From Ruminococcus sp. (GTDB taxonomy: Bacteria; Bacillota; Clostridia; Oscillospirales; Ruminococcaceae): 32,105 nucleotides of DNA. The notes under the pieces are model-generated. The model did no database searches. It was given only the letters and a program-made list of their open reading frames with translations, and had not been told where the DNA came from. The first letter of the stretch is position 1; each line of letters begins with the position of its first letter. The DNA is taken from positions 1 to 32,105 of the forward strand of contig JAFUYP010000057.1 in assembly GCA_017470535.1 (NCBI GenBank), given 5' to 3'. Positions 7,874-16,857 of this stretch are shown here, piece by piece. The position numbers were made by a program, and so were the translations under genes.

Positions 7874-10177
7874 ATGAGATCCGGTATGAATACAACATCT
7901 GTACTTTGGTACAAGGCTCCTGCTGATGACTGGAACAAAGCTCTCCCTCTGGGGAACGGCAGGATAGGCGCTATGGTCTTTTCCCAGCCGCTCGAAGAGC
8001 GCATACAGCTCAATGAGGATTCTATATGGTCGGGCGGATACAGGGAGAGAAACAATCCCGATGCACTTAAAAATCTTGAAAAGGTAAGGCAGCTGCTTTT
8101 TGAAGAGAAGATAAGCGAGGCAGAGGAGATAGTAAATGACCTTTTCTGCGGCACGCCTGTGAATCAGCGCCATTATATGCCGCTCGGCGATATGACGGTA
8201 AAGCATATAGGGCAGAGCGTGGCAGACTTCCACAGAAGATACTTAGACCTTGAAAGGGCTGTCAATGTTACCGAGTATGCGATAGACGGCAGGGAATACA
8301 CAAGAGAAGTATTCATCTCCTACCCCGATCAGGTGCTTGTTATGAAAATAAGCTGCGATACTCCCGGGGGTGTCACCGTAAGGACGGGCATTGACGGCAG
8401 AGATGATTATTTTGATGACAACACTCCTTTGTCGGACAGCGAGATACTGTTCTACGGCGGCTGCGGCGGCGAGGACGGGATAAATTTTGCGGCGTTCATC
8501 AAAGCTGTCAACAAGGGCGGTGAGCTTAAAACTCACGGCAGCTTTATAGATGCGTGCGGCTGCGATGAGGTCGTTATACTTTTAGGGGCGCAGACCTCTT
8601 ACAGGGCTGAGGACTACAAGGGTCAGGCAAGGTTCGACGTTGAGCAGGCGCTGAGATACTCATTCGATGAGTTGTTAGAGCGCCATGTGAGCGACTATAA
8701 AAGCTACTTTGACAGAGCCTGCATAGAGCTTGATGACAAGGACAATGAGCAGGAAATATCCTTGCTTGCGACCGATGAAAGATTAGAGCGTGTAAAGCAG
8801 GGCGGTCAGGACAATAAGCTGACGGTGCTTTATCATAATTTCGGGCGGTACTTATATATAGCCGGCAGCCGTGAGGACACGCTGCCTATGAACCTGCAAG
8901 GCATATGGAACAAGGATATGTGGCCGGCGTGGGGCTGCAAGTTCACGATAAACATAAATACCGAAATGAACTACTGGGCGGTCGAGAGCTGCAACCTCAG
9001 CGAGCTGCATTCACCGCTGTTTGACCATATAGAGAAGATGCGTCCAAACGGCAGAGAGACCGCAAAGAAGATGTACGATTGCAGGGGCTTTGTGTGTCAT
9101 CATAACACCGATATCTGGGGCGATACCGCTCCGCAGGATCTGTGGATGCCGGCGACCCAGTGGCCTATGGGTGCGGCGTGGCTGTGCCTGCATATATGGG
9201 AGCATTATCAGTTTACGCTTGACAAGGATTTCCTTGATAAGAAGTACGATACTTTAAGAGAAGCAGCACTGTTCTTTGTTGACTTCCTGATAGAGGACAA
9301 GCAGGGACGGCTCGTCACCTGTCCGTCGGTGTCGCCCGAGAATACATATATTACCGAGAGCGGCACGAAAGGCTCTCTGTGCATAGGACCTTCTATGGAC
9401 AGCCAGATAATATACTGCCTGTTCACAGCGGTGATAGAAGCCGGAAAGATACTTGGCAGAGATGAAGTGTTCGGCGAGCAGCTGAGCAGAATGCGTGAAA
9501 AGCTGCCAAAGCCCGAGATCGGCAAGTACGGTCAGATCAAGGAATGGGCGATAGACTACGACGAAGCAGAGCCGGGGCACAGGCACGTTTCACAGCTGTT
9601 TGCGCTCTACCCGGCGGCGCTTATCTCAAAGAGAAGGACGCCCGAGCTTGCTGATGCGGCAGCTGCAACGCTGGAGCGGCGCTTGTCGCACGGCGGCGGA
9701 CACACCGGCTGGTCAAGGGCGTGGATGATAAATTTCTACGCAAGACTGTTTGACGGCGAAAAGGTGTATGATAATATTAAAGCGCTGTTTAAAAATTCAA
9801 CTGCCGACAATATGTTCGATATGCACCCGCCTTTCCAGATAGACGGAAACTTCGGTGCGGCAGCAGGCATCACAGAGGCACTTTTGCAAAGCGAGAACGG
9901 GGAAATAATAGTCCTGCCGGCACTGCCGAAAAAATGGAGCAGCGGCAGCTTCAGGGGATTAAAAGCAAGGGGAGGCTTCACAGTCGGCTGCAAGTGGGAA
10001 GACTGCAAGGCGGCTGAGATAGTTATAACGGCAGCACACGACGGCAGATGCCGGGTGCTTGCTGATGAAAATATCAGAATACTCAGCAGCGGCGATGAGG
10101 TCGTATTTGACTACGAGGACGGCTGCGCTGTATTTAGTGCTGTAAAGGGCAGAAAATATCATCTTATCTGCCAATAA
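7874..10177 (+). CDS. GH95 family glycosidase (probable alpha-L-fucosidase)
   Basis: Glycoside hydrolase of 767 residues with the full GH95 layout: an N-terminal beta domain beginning ALPLGNGRIGAMVF, an (alpha/alpha)6 barrel and a C-terminal beta domain. Candidate active-site residues by analogy with Bifidobacterium AfcA are N360 and N362 (TININTEMNYW), E489 (PSVSPENTY) and D657 (QIDGNFGA). GH95 enzymes mainly release alpha-1,2-linked L-fucose, though some are alpha-L-galactosidases. No signal peptide is present, so it should act in the cytoplasm on imported oligosaccharides. ATG 7874 follows AAAGGCGG; upstream in-frame codons lie in the promoter. The next gene begins 26 nt after the stop. 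No fucose catabolism or sugar transporter genes are nearby. Confidence 0.93.
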   Translation: MRSGMNTTSVLWYKAPADDWNKALPLGNGRIGAMVFSQPLEERIQLNEDSIWSGGYRERNNPDALKNLEKVRQLLFEEKISEAEEIVNDLFCGTPVNQRHYMPLGDMTVKHIGQSVADFHRRYLDLERAVNVTEYAIDGREYTREVFISYPDQVLVMKISCDTPGGVTVRTGIDGRDDYFDDNTPLSDSEILFYGGCGGEDGINFAAFIKAVNKGGELKTHGSFIDACGCDEVVILLGAQTSYRAEDYKGQARFDVEQALRYSFDELLERHVSDYKSYFDRACIELDDKDNEQEISLLATDERLERVKQGGQDNKLTVLYHNFGRYLYIAGSREDTLPMNLQGIWNKDMWPAWGCKFTININTEMNYWAVESCNLSELHSPLFDHIEKMRPNGRETAKKMYDCRGFVCHHNTDIWGDTAPQDLWMPATQWPMGAAWLCLHIWEHYQFTLDKDFLDKKYDTLREAALFFVDFLIEDKQGRLVTCPSVSPENTYITESGTKGSLCIGPSMDSQIIYCLFTAVIEAGKILGRDEVFGEQLSRMREKLPKPEIGKYGQIKEWAIDYDEAEPGHRHVSQLFALYPAALISKRRTPELADAAAATLERRLSHGGGHTGWSRAWMINFYARLFDGEKVYDNIKALFKNSTADNMFDMHPPFQIDGNFGAAAGITEALLQSENGEIIVLPALPKKWSSGSFRGLKARGGFTVGCKWEDCKAAEIVITAAHDGRCRVLADENIRILSSGDEVVFDYEDGCAVFSAVKGRKYHLICQ

Positions 10178-10203
10178 GAGCAAAAAGGAGAATCATAAAA
10201 CAA

Positions 10204-11928
10204 ATGGAGATAATAAAAAGGGCGGCAGCGGCAGTCATAGCAGTTACTGTCACCGCTGGTATGTCCGCCTGCGGAAAGAAGATAGACAACAACGATCCGG
10301 GTATAGCCGAGTCGGATATGGTGTTTACCAATGCGGACAAGAATACGACAACGACTGCCGAAGCGCAGCCGGCTGCGGAGACCGTGACTACCATTGACGA
10401 GACTGCACCGCAGGTCGATGAGGTCAAATACACAAAGTATTCAAAGACGATAGAGGCAGAGCTTGCGGCACTCTCGGGCAGTCTTAAAACTGCAAAGAAG
10501 AGAAAGGGCTTCAAGGGCGACGGGTACATAACTTCCTTCAAGGGCAAGGAGGACAAGGCTGATTTTGCGTTCACGCTCGACAAGAGCCAGTTCTACACTG
10601 TAAAGATAAGGGCAGCATCTGACAAGGGCGCAAAGCTCATGGTCAGGGTAAACGACCAGGTCAGATATGTAAGTGTTGATGAGAAGAAGTTCTCAGACTG
10701 CCTTATCTCCAATCTATATCTTGAAGAGGGCGTGCTGAGCATCTCACTCTCGCCCGAGAGCGGAGAGGCTGATGTTGACAGGATAACGGTTTCTGCGTCT
10801 GAGGACGTGGAAAAGCTCGACCTGACCATAAAGAAAGCAGAGCTTTCAAACAAGAATGCAGACGCTCCGACCATTGCACTGTATCAGTATATATGCAGCA
10901 CCTACGGCAATAAAACTCTGCTCGGGCAGTATGATTCGGCAGGGACTAATGTTGAGACTGATGCTGTGTATAAGCTGACCGGTAAGTACCCGGCTATACG
11001 CTTCGGCGATCTTATGAACATAACGGGCGATGATACAACTGTTGCGGACGAAGAGATAAAAAAGACTATCGACTGGCATGACGACGGCGGCATAGTAGGG
11101 CTTATGTGGCACTGGTATGCGCCTGACAAAAAGGACGAGTATTATTCTGAAAAGACAGACTTTGACCTTAGCAAGGCAGTGACAAAGGAGAATGTCGCAG
11201 AGCTGTCGGCGCTTGAAATAGAAGAGCTTGTAAAGAAAAAGAAGATAAATCAGGAGTGTGCTGACATAATAAGCGACATAGACGCAGTATCAGAGCGGCT
11301 CAGCGACCTGAAACAAAAGGGTATCCCGGTGCTGTGGAGACCTCTTCATGAAGCGAGCAACGGTTACTTCTGGTGGGGCAGGGACGCTAAAAGCTACAAG
11401 TGGCTGTGGAAGCTGATGTACGACAGAATGACAAAGCTGCACGGGCTTGATAATCTCATCTGGGTGTGGAGCGCACAGAACTCGGGGTGGTATGTCGGTG
11501 ATGAATACTGTGATATACTCTCGCTTGATATTTACGACCAGGGCAACCTTGACGGGCAGATAGACAGGCTGCTGTTTTTGAGGAGCATAAACCAGAGCAA
11601 GCCTATCGCCATGAGCGAATGCGGGAACTTCCCGGCGGTGGAGAGCATGGTGCGTGAAAAGGCTATGTGGGCGTACATCGGTCAGTGGGGAGGCAACTTC
11701 CTGCTAAACTCTGACGGTGAGCTGGAGGAGAGCTTCAACACCGCCGAGAACCTGACTGATGTTTACAATAACGAATACACAGTCACAAGGGACGAGCTGC
11801 CGGATCTTTCAAAGCCTGCAAAAGCCGAAGAAGAAAAAGCTGATGAAAAGAAGACTGACGAGAAAGAAAAGAAGTCGGACGACAGCAGCGACAAGGATAA
11901 AAAAGCAGCCGAGAGTAAGAAAGAGTAA
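10204..11928 (+). CDS. GH26 lipoprotein with CBM35-like domain (probable beta-mannanase)
   Basis: Surface lipoprotein of 574 residues. The N-terminal signal ends in a lipobox with C23 (GMSACGKK), followed by a Thr/Ala-rich linker. A CBM35-like beta domain covers about 78-200 (YSKTIEAELA, GYITSFKG, VDRITVSA). The GH26 catalytic domain follows, with acid/base E383 (WRPLHEASNGYFWWG) and nucleophile E472 (IAMSECGNFP). GH26 is mostly endo-beta-1,4-mannanase; other GH26 activities cannot be excluded. The last 36 or so residues are a Lys/Glu/Asp/Ser tail with no dockerin, so membrane anchoring replaces cellulosome attachment. AAGGAG lies 13 nt before ATG, a slightly long spacing. It is co-transcribed with GH95. 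No terminator is visible after it, so read-through toward the T-box is possible. Confidence 0.92.
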   Translation: MEIIKRAAAAVIAVTVTAGMSACGKKIDNNDPGIAESDMVFTNADKNTTTTAEAQPAAETVTTIDETAPQVDEVKYTKYSKTIEAELAALSGSLKTAKKRKGFKGDGYITSFKGKEDKADFAFTLDKSQFYTVKIRAASDKGAKLMVRVNDQVRYVSVDEKKFSDCLISNLYLEEGVLSISLSPESGEADVDRITVSASEDVEKLDLTIKKAELSNKNADAPTIALYQYICSTYGNKTLLGQYDSAGTNVETDAVYKLTGKYPAIRFGDLMNITGDDTTVADEEIKKTIDWHDDGGIVGLMWHWYAPDKKDEYYSEKTDFDLSKAVTKENVAELSALEIEELVKKKKINQECADIISDIDAVSERLSDLKQKGIPVLWRPLHEASNGYFWWGRDAKSYKWLWKLMYDRMTKLHGLDNLIWVWSAQNSGWYVGDEYCDILSLDIYDQGNLDGQIDRLLFLRSINQSKPIAMSECGNFPAVESMVREKAMWAYIGQWGGNFLLNSDGELEESFNTAENLTDVYNNEYTVTRDELPDLSKPAKAEEEKADEKKTDEKEKKSDDSSDKDKKAAESKKE

Positions 11929-11944
11929 TTTTACAAATTAGCAC

Positions 11945-11972
11945 TTGACAAAATTTTTCAAAGTGATATAAT
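11945..11972 (+). promoter_or_regulatory. Consensus sigma-A promoter of the ilvA-ridA operon
   Basis: Perfect TTGACA (11945-11950), 16-nt spacer, perfect TATAAT (11967-11972). Transcription would start near 11979 and produce the T-box leader. Confidence 0.9.
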
Positions 11973-11978
11973 TGATTT

Positions 11979-12227
11979 ATAGGTTTAAAGGCTATGACGG
12001 AAACGGGCGCTGCGTTTACCGCTTTCAGAGAGCTGCACATAGGTGAAAGTGCGGCAGCAGGCAGCAGTGTCAGATCATTCCGGAGCTTACAGGCTGAAAG
12101 CATATGTCATTAGGTCTGTACGTTTTCCCTGCGTTAAAGGGTCAGAGCGGCAGGGGCTTCCCTGCAATCAGAGTGGTAACACGGAGTTTACAGCTTCGCC
12201 TCTTGACGGGCGAGGCTTGTTTTTTTG
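11979..12227 (+). promoter_or_regulatory. T-box riboswitch leader, probably sensing tRNA-Ile
   Basis: The landmarks come in T-box order: CGGAA pairing with TTCCG at the base of Stem I, AGAGAG, a CTGCAC/GTGC stem carrying AGGTGAAA, a GCTGC/GCAGC helix, the T-box motif AGAGTGGTAACACGG (12170-12184), then terminator GCCTC/GAGGC (12198-12216) with a T-run. The specifier is probably ATC (12074-12076) in the 3' strand of the specifier loop, followed by A; the overlapping ATT would also read isoleucine. No threonine codon fits. The bulge TGGT would pair with tRNA ending ACCA, meaning discriminator A, as expected for tRNA-Ile. Uncharged tRNA would favour the antiterminator and allow ilvA expression. 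Confidence 0.92.
12198..12226 (+). terminator. Regulated terminator of the T-box leader
   Basis: GCCTC (12198-12202) pairs with GAGGC (12212-12216), and a T-run ends at 12226. It competes with the antiterminator formed around the T-box motif. The ilvA ribosome site GAGGAGG (12227-12233) follows immediately. Confidence 0.85.
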
Positions 12228-12240
12228 AGGAGGAATAAAA

Positions 12241-13443
12241 ATGCTTACACTTGACAAGGTTTATGACGCATCAAGGGTACTTAAAGAGGTGGTAAGACCT
12301 ACTGCCTGCATCTATGCGCCGAAGGTCAACCCCGGGGTGAACACATATCTTAAAACGGAAAATCTTCAGGTGACGGGTTCATTCAAGGTAAGGGGCGCAT
12401 ACTACAAGATCTCGCAGCTTTCAGACGAGGAAAAGTCGCACGGCGTTATCGCCTGCTCGGCAGGCAACCACGCACAGGGCGTCGCACTTGCCGCACAGAA
12501 AAGCGGCATCAAGGCTGTTATCTGCCTGCCGGACGGTGCACCTATCTCAAAGGTGGAGGCTACAAGGAGCTACGGCGCTGAGATATGCTTAGTACCGGGC
12601 GTTTATGATGACGCTTACAACGAGGCGATAAGACAGCGTGACGAGCATGGGTATACATTCGTACACCCGTTTGATGACGAGAATGTCATTGCCGGTCAGG
12701 GTACGATAGGTCTTGAGATATATAACGAATTGCAGGACGTTGACGTTGTGGTAGTACCTGTCGGCGGCGGCGGACTTATCTCGGGCGTCGCTTATGCGAT
12801 AAAGCAGTTAAAGCCTTCGGTAAGGGTATACGGCGTTCAGGCAGAGGGCGCTCCGTCAATGGTAAAGAGCCTTGAAGAGGATAAGATACTCACACTTGAC
12901 AGCGTGCATACTATCGCCGACGGCATACAGGTAAAGGAGCCGGGCGAGCATACCTTTGAATACTGCAAGCAGTTCGTGGACGGCATAGTTACCGTGTCTG
13001 ACGACGAGGTGTCGTCGGCTATACTTCACCTGATAGAAAAGCAGAAGCTCATAGCAGAGGGTGCAGGCGCTACACCGGTAGCGGCGGTGATGTTTGACAA
13101 GATACCCGATATAAAGGGCAAGAATGTAGTGTGTGTAGTTTCGGGCGGCAATATCGACGTTACTATACTTTCAAGAGTTATCAAGAGAGGTCTGCTCAAA
13201 TCCGGCAGATCAGATACGCTCACCATACAGCTTGAAGACAAGCCGGGTCAGCTCAAGGGCGTATCCGCTGTCATATCCGACCTCGGCGGTAATGTCGTGT
13301 CTATCCACCACGAGAGAGCAAGCGAGGACAGCGATATTACAGAATGTCTGTTAAGACTCGTGCTTGAAACAAGGAACTACGAGCACATCAAGGAAATAAG
13401 AGCCGCACTTAAAAAGAACGGCTTCAAAATAGTCAATAAATAA
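12241..13443 (+). CDS. ilvA: Threonine ammonia-lyase (threonine dehydratase)
   Basis: PLP enzyme of 400 residues that converts L-threonine to 2-oxobutanoate and ammonia, the entry step to isoleucine. The Schiff-base lysine is K49 in TGSFKVRGAYYK, and the phosphate-binding loop is VPVGGGGLISG. The C-terminal 75 or so residues form one ACT-like regulatory domain (LTIQLEDKPGQLKGVSAVISDLGGNV), the short single-ACT form common in Clostridia rather than the two-domain IlvA of E. coli. GAGGAGG lies 7 nt before the start. Control by an isoleucine T-box favours a biosynthetic role over a purely catabolic TdcB role. The next gene, ridA, follows in the same transcript and handles the unstable intermediate this enzyme releases. 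Confidence 0.95.
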   Translation: MLTLDKVYDASRVLKEVVRPTACIYAPKVNPGVNTYLKTENLQVTGSFKVRGAYYKISQLSDEEKSHGVIACSAGNHAQGVALAAQKSGIKAVICLPDGAPISKVEATRSYGAEICLVPGVYDDAYNEAIRQRDEHGYTFVHPFDDENVIAGQGTIGLEIYNELQDVDVVVVPVGGGGLISGVAYAIKQLKPSVRVYGVQAEGAPSMVKSLEEDKILTLDSVHTIADGIQVKEPGEHTFEYCKQFVDGIVTVSDDEVSSAILHLIEKQKLIAEGAGATPVAAVMFDKIPDIKGKNVVCVVSGGNIDVTILSRVIKRGLLKSGRSDTLTIQLEDKPGQLKGVSAVISDLGGNVVSIHHERASEDSDITECLLRLVLETRNYEHIKEIRAALKKNGFKIVNK

Positions 13444-13463
13444 TCAAAAAAGGAGTTTTTATC

Positions 13464-13838
13464 ATGGCAACAACAGTTTACACAAAGAACGCACCCGATG
13501 CGATAGGTCCTTATTCACAGGCAAAGATCGTGGGGGATCTGGTATTCACCTCCGGTCAGATAGCTATTGACCCGGCTGTGGGCGACGTTAAGGCTAAAAC
13601 TATCGAGGAGCAGACAAAGCAGGTATGTGAGAACCTCAAAGCAGTTCTGGAAGAGGCTGGCTCTTCACTTGAAAAGGCAGTAAAGACTGTATGCTTTTTG
13701 AAGAATATGAGCGATTTTGCGGCATTCAACGGGGTGTATGGCGAGTATTTCACATCAAAGCCTGCACGCTCCTGCGTAGCTGTAAAGGAACTGCCCAAGG
13801 ACGTTCTGGTAGAAGTAGAGGTCATAGCTGAGAAGTAA
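13464..13838 (+). CDS. ridA: RidA family 2-iminobutanoate/2-iminopropanoate deaminase
   Basis: Small cytoplasmic enzyme of 124 residues, usual length for the YjgF/YER057c/UK114 family, normally a trimer. It hydrolyses reactive enamine/imine intermediates released by PLP enzymes such as threonine dehydratase. Family motifs are GPYSQAKIVGDLVFTSGQIAID, the substrate-binding arginine R102 (ARSCVAVKELP) and E117 (VLVEVEVIAE). AAAGGAG lies upstream of ATG 13464. Only 20 nt separate it from ilvA and a strong terminator follows, so the two genes form a complete bicistronic unit under the T-box: the enzyme that generates the imine and the one that clears it. Confidence 0.96.
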   Translation: MATTVYTKNAPDAIGPYSQAKIVGDLVFTSGQIAIDPAVGDVKAKTIEEQTKQVCENLKAVLEEAGSSLEKAVKTVCFLKNMSDFAAFNGVYGEYFTSKPARSCVAVKELPKDVLVEVEVIAEK

Positions 13839-13854
13839 ATATCATAACCAATGT

Positions 13855-13887
13855 ATACCGCTCTTTGCAAAGGGCGGTATGATTTTT
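13855..13887 (+). terminator. Terminator of the ilvA-ridA operon
   Basis: ATACCGCTCTTTG pairs with CAAAGGGCGGTAT (13855-13880) over 13 positions with one G-T pair. GATTTTTG follows. Confidence 0.9.
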
Positions 13888-13940
13888 GTCGGGATTTATG
13901 TTAAATTTTCATAAAATGAATTGCAAAAACTGTAAATCAA

Positions 13941-13969
13941 TTGACATTTAATAGATTAAGTGATATAAT
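13941..13969 (+). promoter_or_regulatory. Consensus sigma-A promoter of trkA-trkH
   Basis: Perfect TTGACA (13941-13946), 17-nt spacer, perfect TATAAT (13964-13969). The leader to trkA is about 55 nt, too short for a cyclic-di-AMP riboswitch. Confidence 0.9.
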
Positions 13970-14030
13970 GATTTGTTGTAGGTAATGTGCCTGCATATTA
14001 TTATTTAAACAAATATGAGGAAATTAGGCT

Positions 14031-15389
14031 ATGAAAGTTGTTATTGTCGGCAGCGGAAAGGTCGGCGGCAGTATCGCATCCTCCCTCTCGGACGAGGGGC
14101 ACAGCGTTACTATCGTTGACACAAAGGCTGATGCACTCAAAAGAATACAGAATACAAAGGACGTTATGTGCATAGAGGGCAACGGTGCTACCCTTGTAGT
14201 ACAGAAGGACGCAGGTGTCAACAAGGCAGGTCTGCTCATTGCGGCAACGCCGTTTGACGAGCTTAATATGCTCTGCTGCCTGCTCGCTAAGCGTCTTGGC
14301 TGCAAGCAGACTATTCCGAGAGTAAGGAATCCTGCTTACTTCGGGCAGATAGACACTGTAAGAGAAGACCTGGGCGTATCAATGGTGATAAACCCGGAGT
14401 TTACGACGGCGGAGGAATTTGCAAGAGTGCTTATTTTCCCGACTGCTGCAAAGGTCGAGGTCTTTGAAAAGGGCAGGATAGAGCTGGTAGAGCATAAGCT
14501 CGCCGAGGATTCAACGCTTGACGGGCTTTCGCTCGCCGAGATATATAAAAGGACAAATATCAGATTCCTTATATGCGCTGTGCAGAGGGATTCCAAGATA
14601 TTCATCCCGACAGGTGATTTTATACTTCGCTCGGGCGACAGGATAAATATAGTCGCATCGCATAAGGACCTGGAAAGATTTTTCAGAATGTGCGGCGCTC
14701 TCAAAGACAAGATAAAGACTGTTATGATAGTCGGCGGCGGTAAGATATGCTACTACCTGTCAAAACAGCTTTTAAGCATGGGAATGAGAGTAAAGATAAT
14801 AGAGCGTGACTATAACAGATGCACAGAGCTTGCAGAGATCCTGCCGAAGGCTACTGTGATACACGGCGACGGTACGGATCAGGAGCTGCTTGAAGAAGAG
14901 GGTATCCAGGAAGCAGATTCCTTCGTGGCGATAACGGGCATTGACGAGGAAAACATCATTATGTCGCTGTATGCCAAGATGAACACCAATGCAAAGGTCG
15001 TCACAAAGGTAAACAGGGACAGCTACGTCGATCTTGCATCGCAGATAGGGCTTGACACTGTTATATCACCTAAATACATAATAACCAGTAATGTGCTCAG
15101 CTATGTAAGATCGCAGGGTCCTGCGATGGATTCAAATATCGAGTCACTGTATCACCTTGTATCAAACAGGGTCGAGGCGATAGAGTTCAAGGTCAGGGAG
15201 AATATCCCGGGTGTCGTCGGCATTAAGCTGATGACTATGGAGCTTAAAAAGGATATACTTATCTGTGCTATCGTCAGAAAGCGTGACATCATCATACCGA
15301 GCGGTAATGATACGATAGAGATAGGCGACAGCGTGGTCGTCGTATCTAAGGAACACAGGATCTCTGATCTGAAGGATATTCTTGAATAA
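14031..15389 (+). CDS. trkA: Trk potassium uptake system regulatory subunit TrkA
   Basis: Peripheral cytoplasmic subunit of 452 residues that gates the TrkH channel. It contains two RCK units in tandem. Each unit has a Rossmann NAD/nucleotide-binding domain (VVIVGSGKVGGSIASSL near residue 3 and VMIVGGGKICYYLSKQL near 227) followed by a TrkA-C domain (around 140-215 and 365-450). This matches the usual full-length two-RCK TrkA, as opposed to the single-RCK KtrA. The start has GAGG upstream in a short leader after a consensus promoter. The trkH gene follows after 12 nt with its own strong ribosome site, so the two subunits are made from one transcript. Confidence 0.95.
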   Translation: MKVVIVGSGKVGGSIASSLSDEGHSVTIVDTKADALKRIQNTKDVMCIEGNGATLVVQKDAGVNKAGLLIAATPFDELNMLCCLLAKRLGCKQTIPRVRNPAYFGQIDTVREDLGVSMVINPEFTTAEEFARVLIFPTAAKVEVFEKGRIELVEHKLAEDSTLDGLSLAEIYKRTNIRFLICAVQRDSKIFIPTGDFILRSGDRINIVASHKDLERFFRMCGALKDKIKTVMIVGGGKICYYLSKQLLSMGMRVKIIERDYNRCTELAEILPKATVIHGDGTDQELLEEEGIQEADSFVAITGIDEENIIMSLYAKMNTNAKVVTKVNRDSYVDLASQIGLDTVISPKYIITSNVLSYVRSQGPAMDSNIESLYHLVSNRVEAIEFKVRENIPGVVGIKLMTMELKKDILICAIVRKRDIIIPSGNDTIEIGDSVVVVSKEHRISDLKDILE

Positions 15390-15401
15390 CGGAGGAACGT
15401 G

Positions 15402-16847
15402 ATGAACAAGCAGCTCGTTTTTCATTACCTTTCTAAAATACTGCTTTTAGGCTCGCTTCTGTTTTTGCTGCCTATGGTGGTAAGCCTTTACTACCATGAG
15501 CAGAAAACGGCAACGATATTCCTGATAGTAGGTGTAGGAACGGCTATTGCAGGTGTTCCGCTGACGGTGATACCGCCTAAGAACAAGCATATGTACGACC
15601 GTGAAGCACTTGTGATAGTGGCGCTGATGTGGGTCGTGTACCCGATAGTCGGGGCGCTGCCATTCTGGCTCAGCGGCGAGATACCGCATTTTGTTGACGC
15701 TGTATTTGAGAGCGTGTCCGGCTTCACTACGACAGGCTCGACGATACTCACTGATGTTGAGGCGCTTTCCCGTGGTATGCTCTTTTACAGGAGCCTTACC
15801 CACTGGGTCGGCGGTATGGGCGTTCTCGTACTGGCGATAGCTATACTGCCGTCGTCAAATGATGCGCTCACTCTTATGAGGGCAGAATGTGCAGGACCGC
15901 AGGTCAGCAAGATAGTGCCCAAGGGCAAATGGTCGGCGGCGTATCTTTATATCATTTACACGGTACTGACTATCATCACGGCGGTGCTGCTCATAGCCGG
16001 CGGTATGCCGCTGTTTGACAGCGTGTGTCACGCTATGGGTACAGCAGGTACAGGCGGCTTCGGCATCAAAAATGACGGCGTGGCGTTTTATAATTCAAGC
16101 TACATAGATGCCGTTATAACAATCATGATGGCGCTGTTCGGCGTGAACTTCTCGCTTTACTACTACATCATAGCCAAAAGGCTCGGCGATGTGTGGAAGA
16201 ACACCGAGATAAAGGTGTATTTTATAATCATGGCAGTTGCCACCGGGCTTATAATGATAGACATTCGTGGGATATATCATTCATTCTCGGGGTGCCTGAG
16301 ATATGCCGGCTTCCAGGTGTCGTCTATCATGACATCTACCGGCTTTGCAACGGCTGACTATACTACATGGCCGGGGTTCTCGCAGATGATCCTGGTGATA
16401 CTGATGTTCATTGGTGCGTGCGGCGGCTCGACCGGCGGCGGCTTCAAGGTCGCAAGAGTGATAATACTCTTTAAAAACTCAATGAGATCGCTCAGAAAGA
16501 TGCTCAGCCCCAACTCTGTGAACGTCGTAAAGAGCGACTCAAAGACTATGGACGTTCAGGTGGTACACAGTATACAGAATTACCTGTCTATCTATATAGG
16601 GCTTCTGATAGTATCGCTTTTGTTCGTGGCGATAGACAATGCGGACTTCTCGACGACCTTCTCGTCGGTCACGACCTGTATAAACAACATAGGTCCGGGT
16701 CTTAACAGAGTAGGACCTCTGGGCAACTTCTCGTTTTATTCCGACACTTCAAAGATAACCCTTACTCTTGATATGCTGCTCGGAAGACTTGAATGTCTGC
16801 CAATGCTGATACTCTTCTCACCGTCTGCGTGGAGAAGGAATTTCTGA
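15402..16847 (+). CDS. trkH: Trk potassium uptake system channel subunit TrkH
   Basis: Membrane channel subunit of 481 residues made of four fused M1-P-M2 units. The four pore loops with filter glycines are visible: SGFTTTGST, GTAGTGGFG, TSTGFATADY and NNIGPGL. It moves potassium with TrkA as its gating partner. ATG 15402 lies 6 nt after GGAGG (15391-15395); the overlapping GTG 15399 would be too close. Repeat copy D begins 10 nt after the stop, and the operon terminator lies beyond the repeat, so the 3' end of the mRNA should contain the whole element. Confidence 0.95.
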   Translation: MNKQLVFHYLSKILLLGSLLFLLPMVVSLYYHEQKTATIFLIVGVGTAIAGVPLTVIPPKNKHMYDREALVIVALMWVVYPIVGALPFWLSGEIPHFVDAVFESVSGFTTTGSTILTDVEALSRGMLFYRSLTHWVGGMGVLVLAIAILPSSNDALTLMRAECAGPQVSKIVPKGKWSAAYLYIIYTVLTIITAVLLIAGGMPLFDSVCHAMGTAGTGGFGIKNDGVAFYNSSYIDAVITIMMALFGVNFSLYYYIIAKRLGDVWKNTEIKVYFIIMAVATGLIMIDIRGIYHSFSGCLRYAGFQVSSIMTSTGFATADYTTWPGFSQMILVILMFIGACGGSTGGGFKVARVIILFKNSMRSLRKMLSPNSVNVVKSDSKTMDVQVVHSIQNYLSIYIGLLIVSLLFVAIDNADFSTTFSSVTTCINNIGPGLNRVGPLGNFSFYSDTSKITLTLDMLLGRLECLPMLILFSPSAWRRNF

Positions 16848-16857
16848 TAAAGATATG

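Noticed and set aside
12043-12228. A 61-codon frame within the ilvA leader
   Set aside because: It overlaps the T-box structure and terminator, and its sequence is explained by the RNA.
13881-14030. Cyclic-di-AMP (ydaO) riboswitch before the potassium uptake genes
   Set aside because: After the ridA terminator only the promoter and a leader of about 55 nt remain, and no ydaO motifs are seen.
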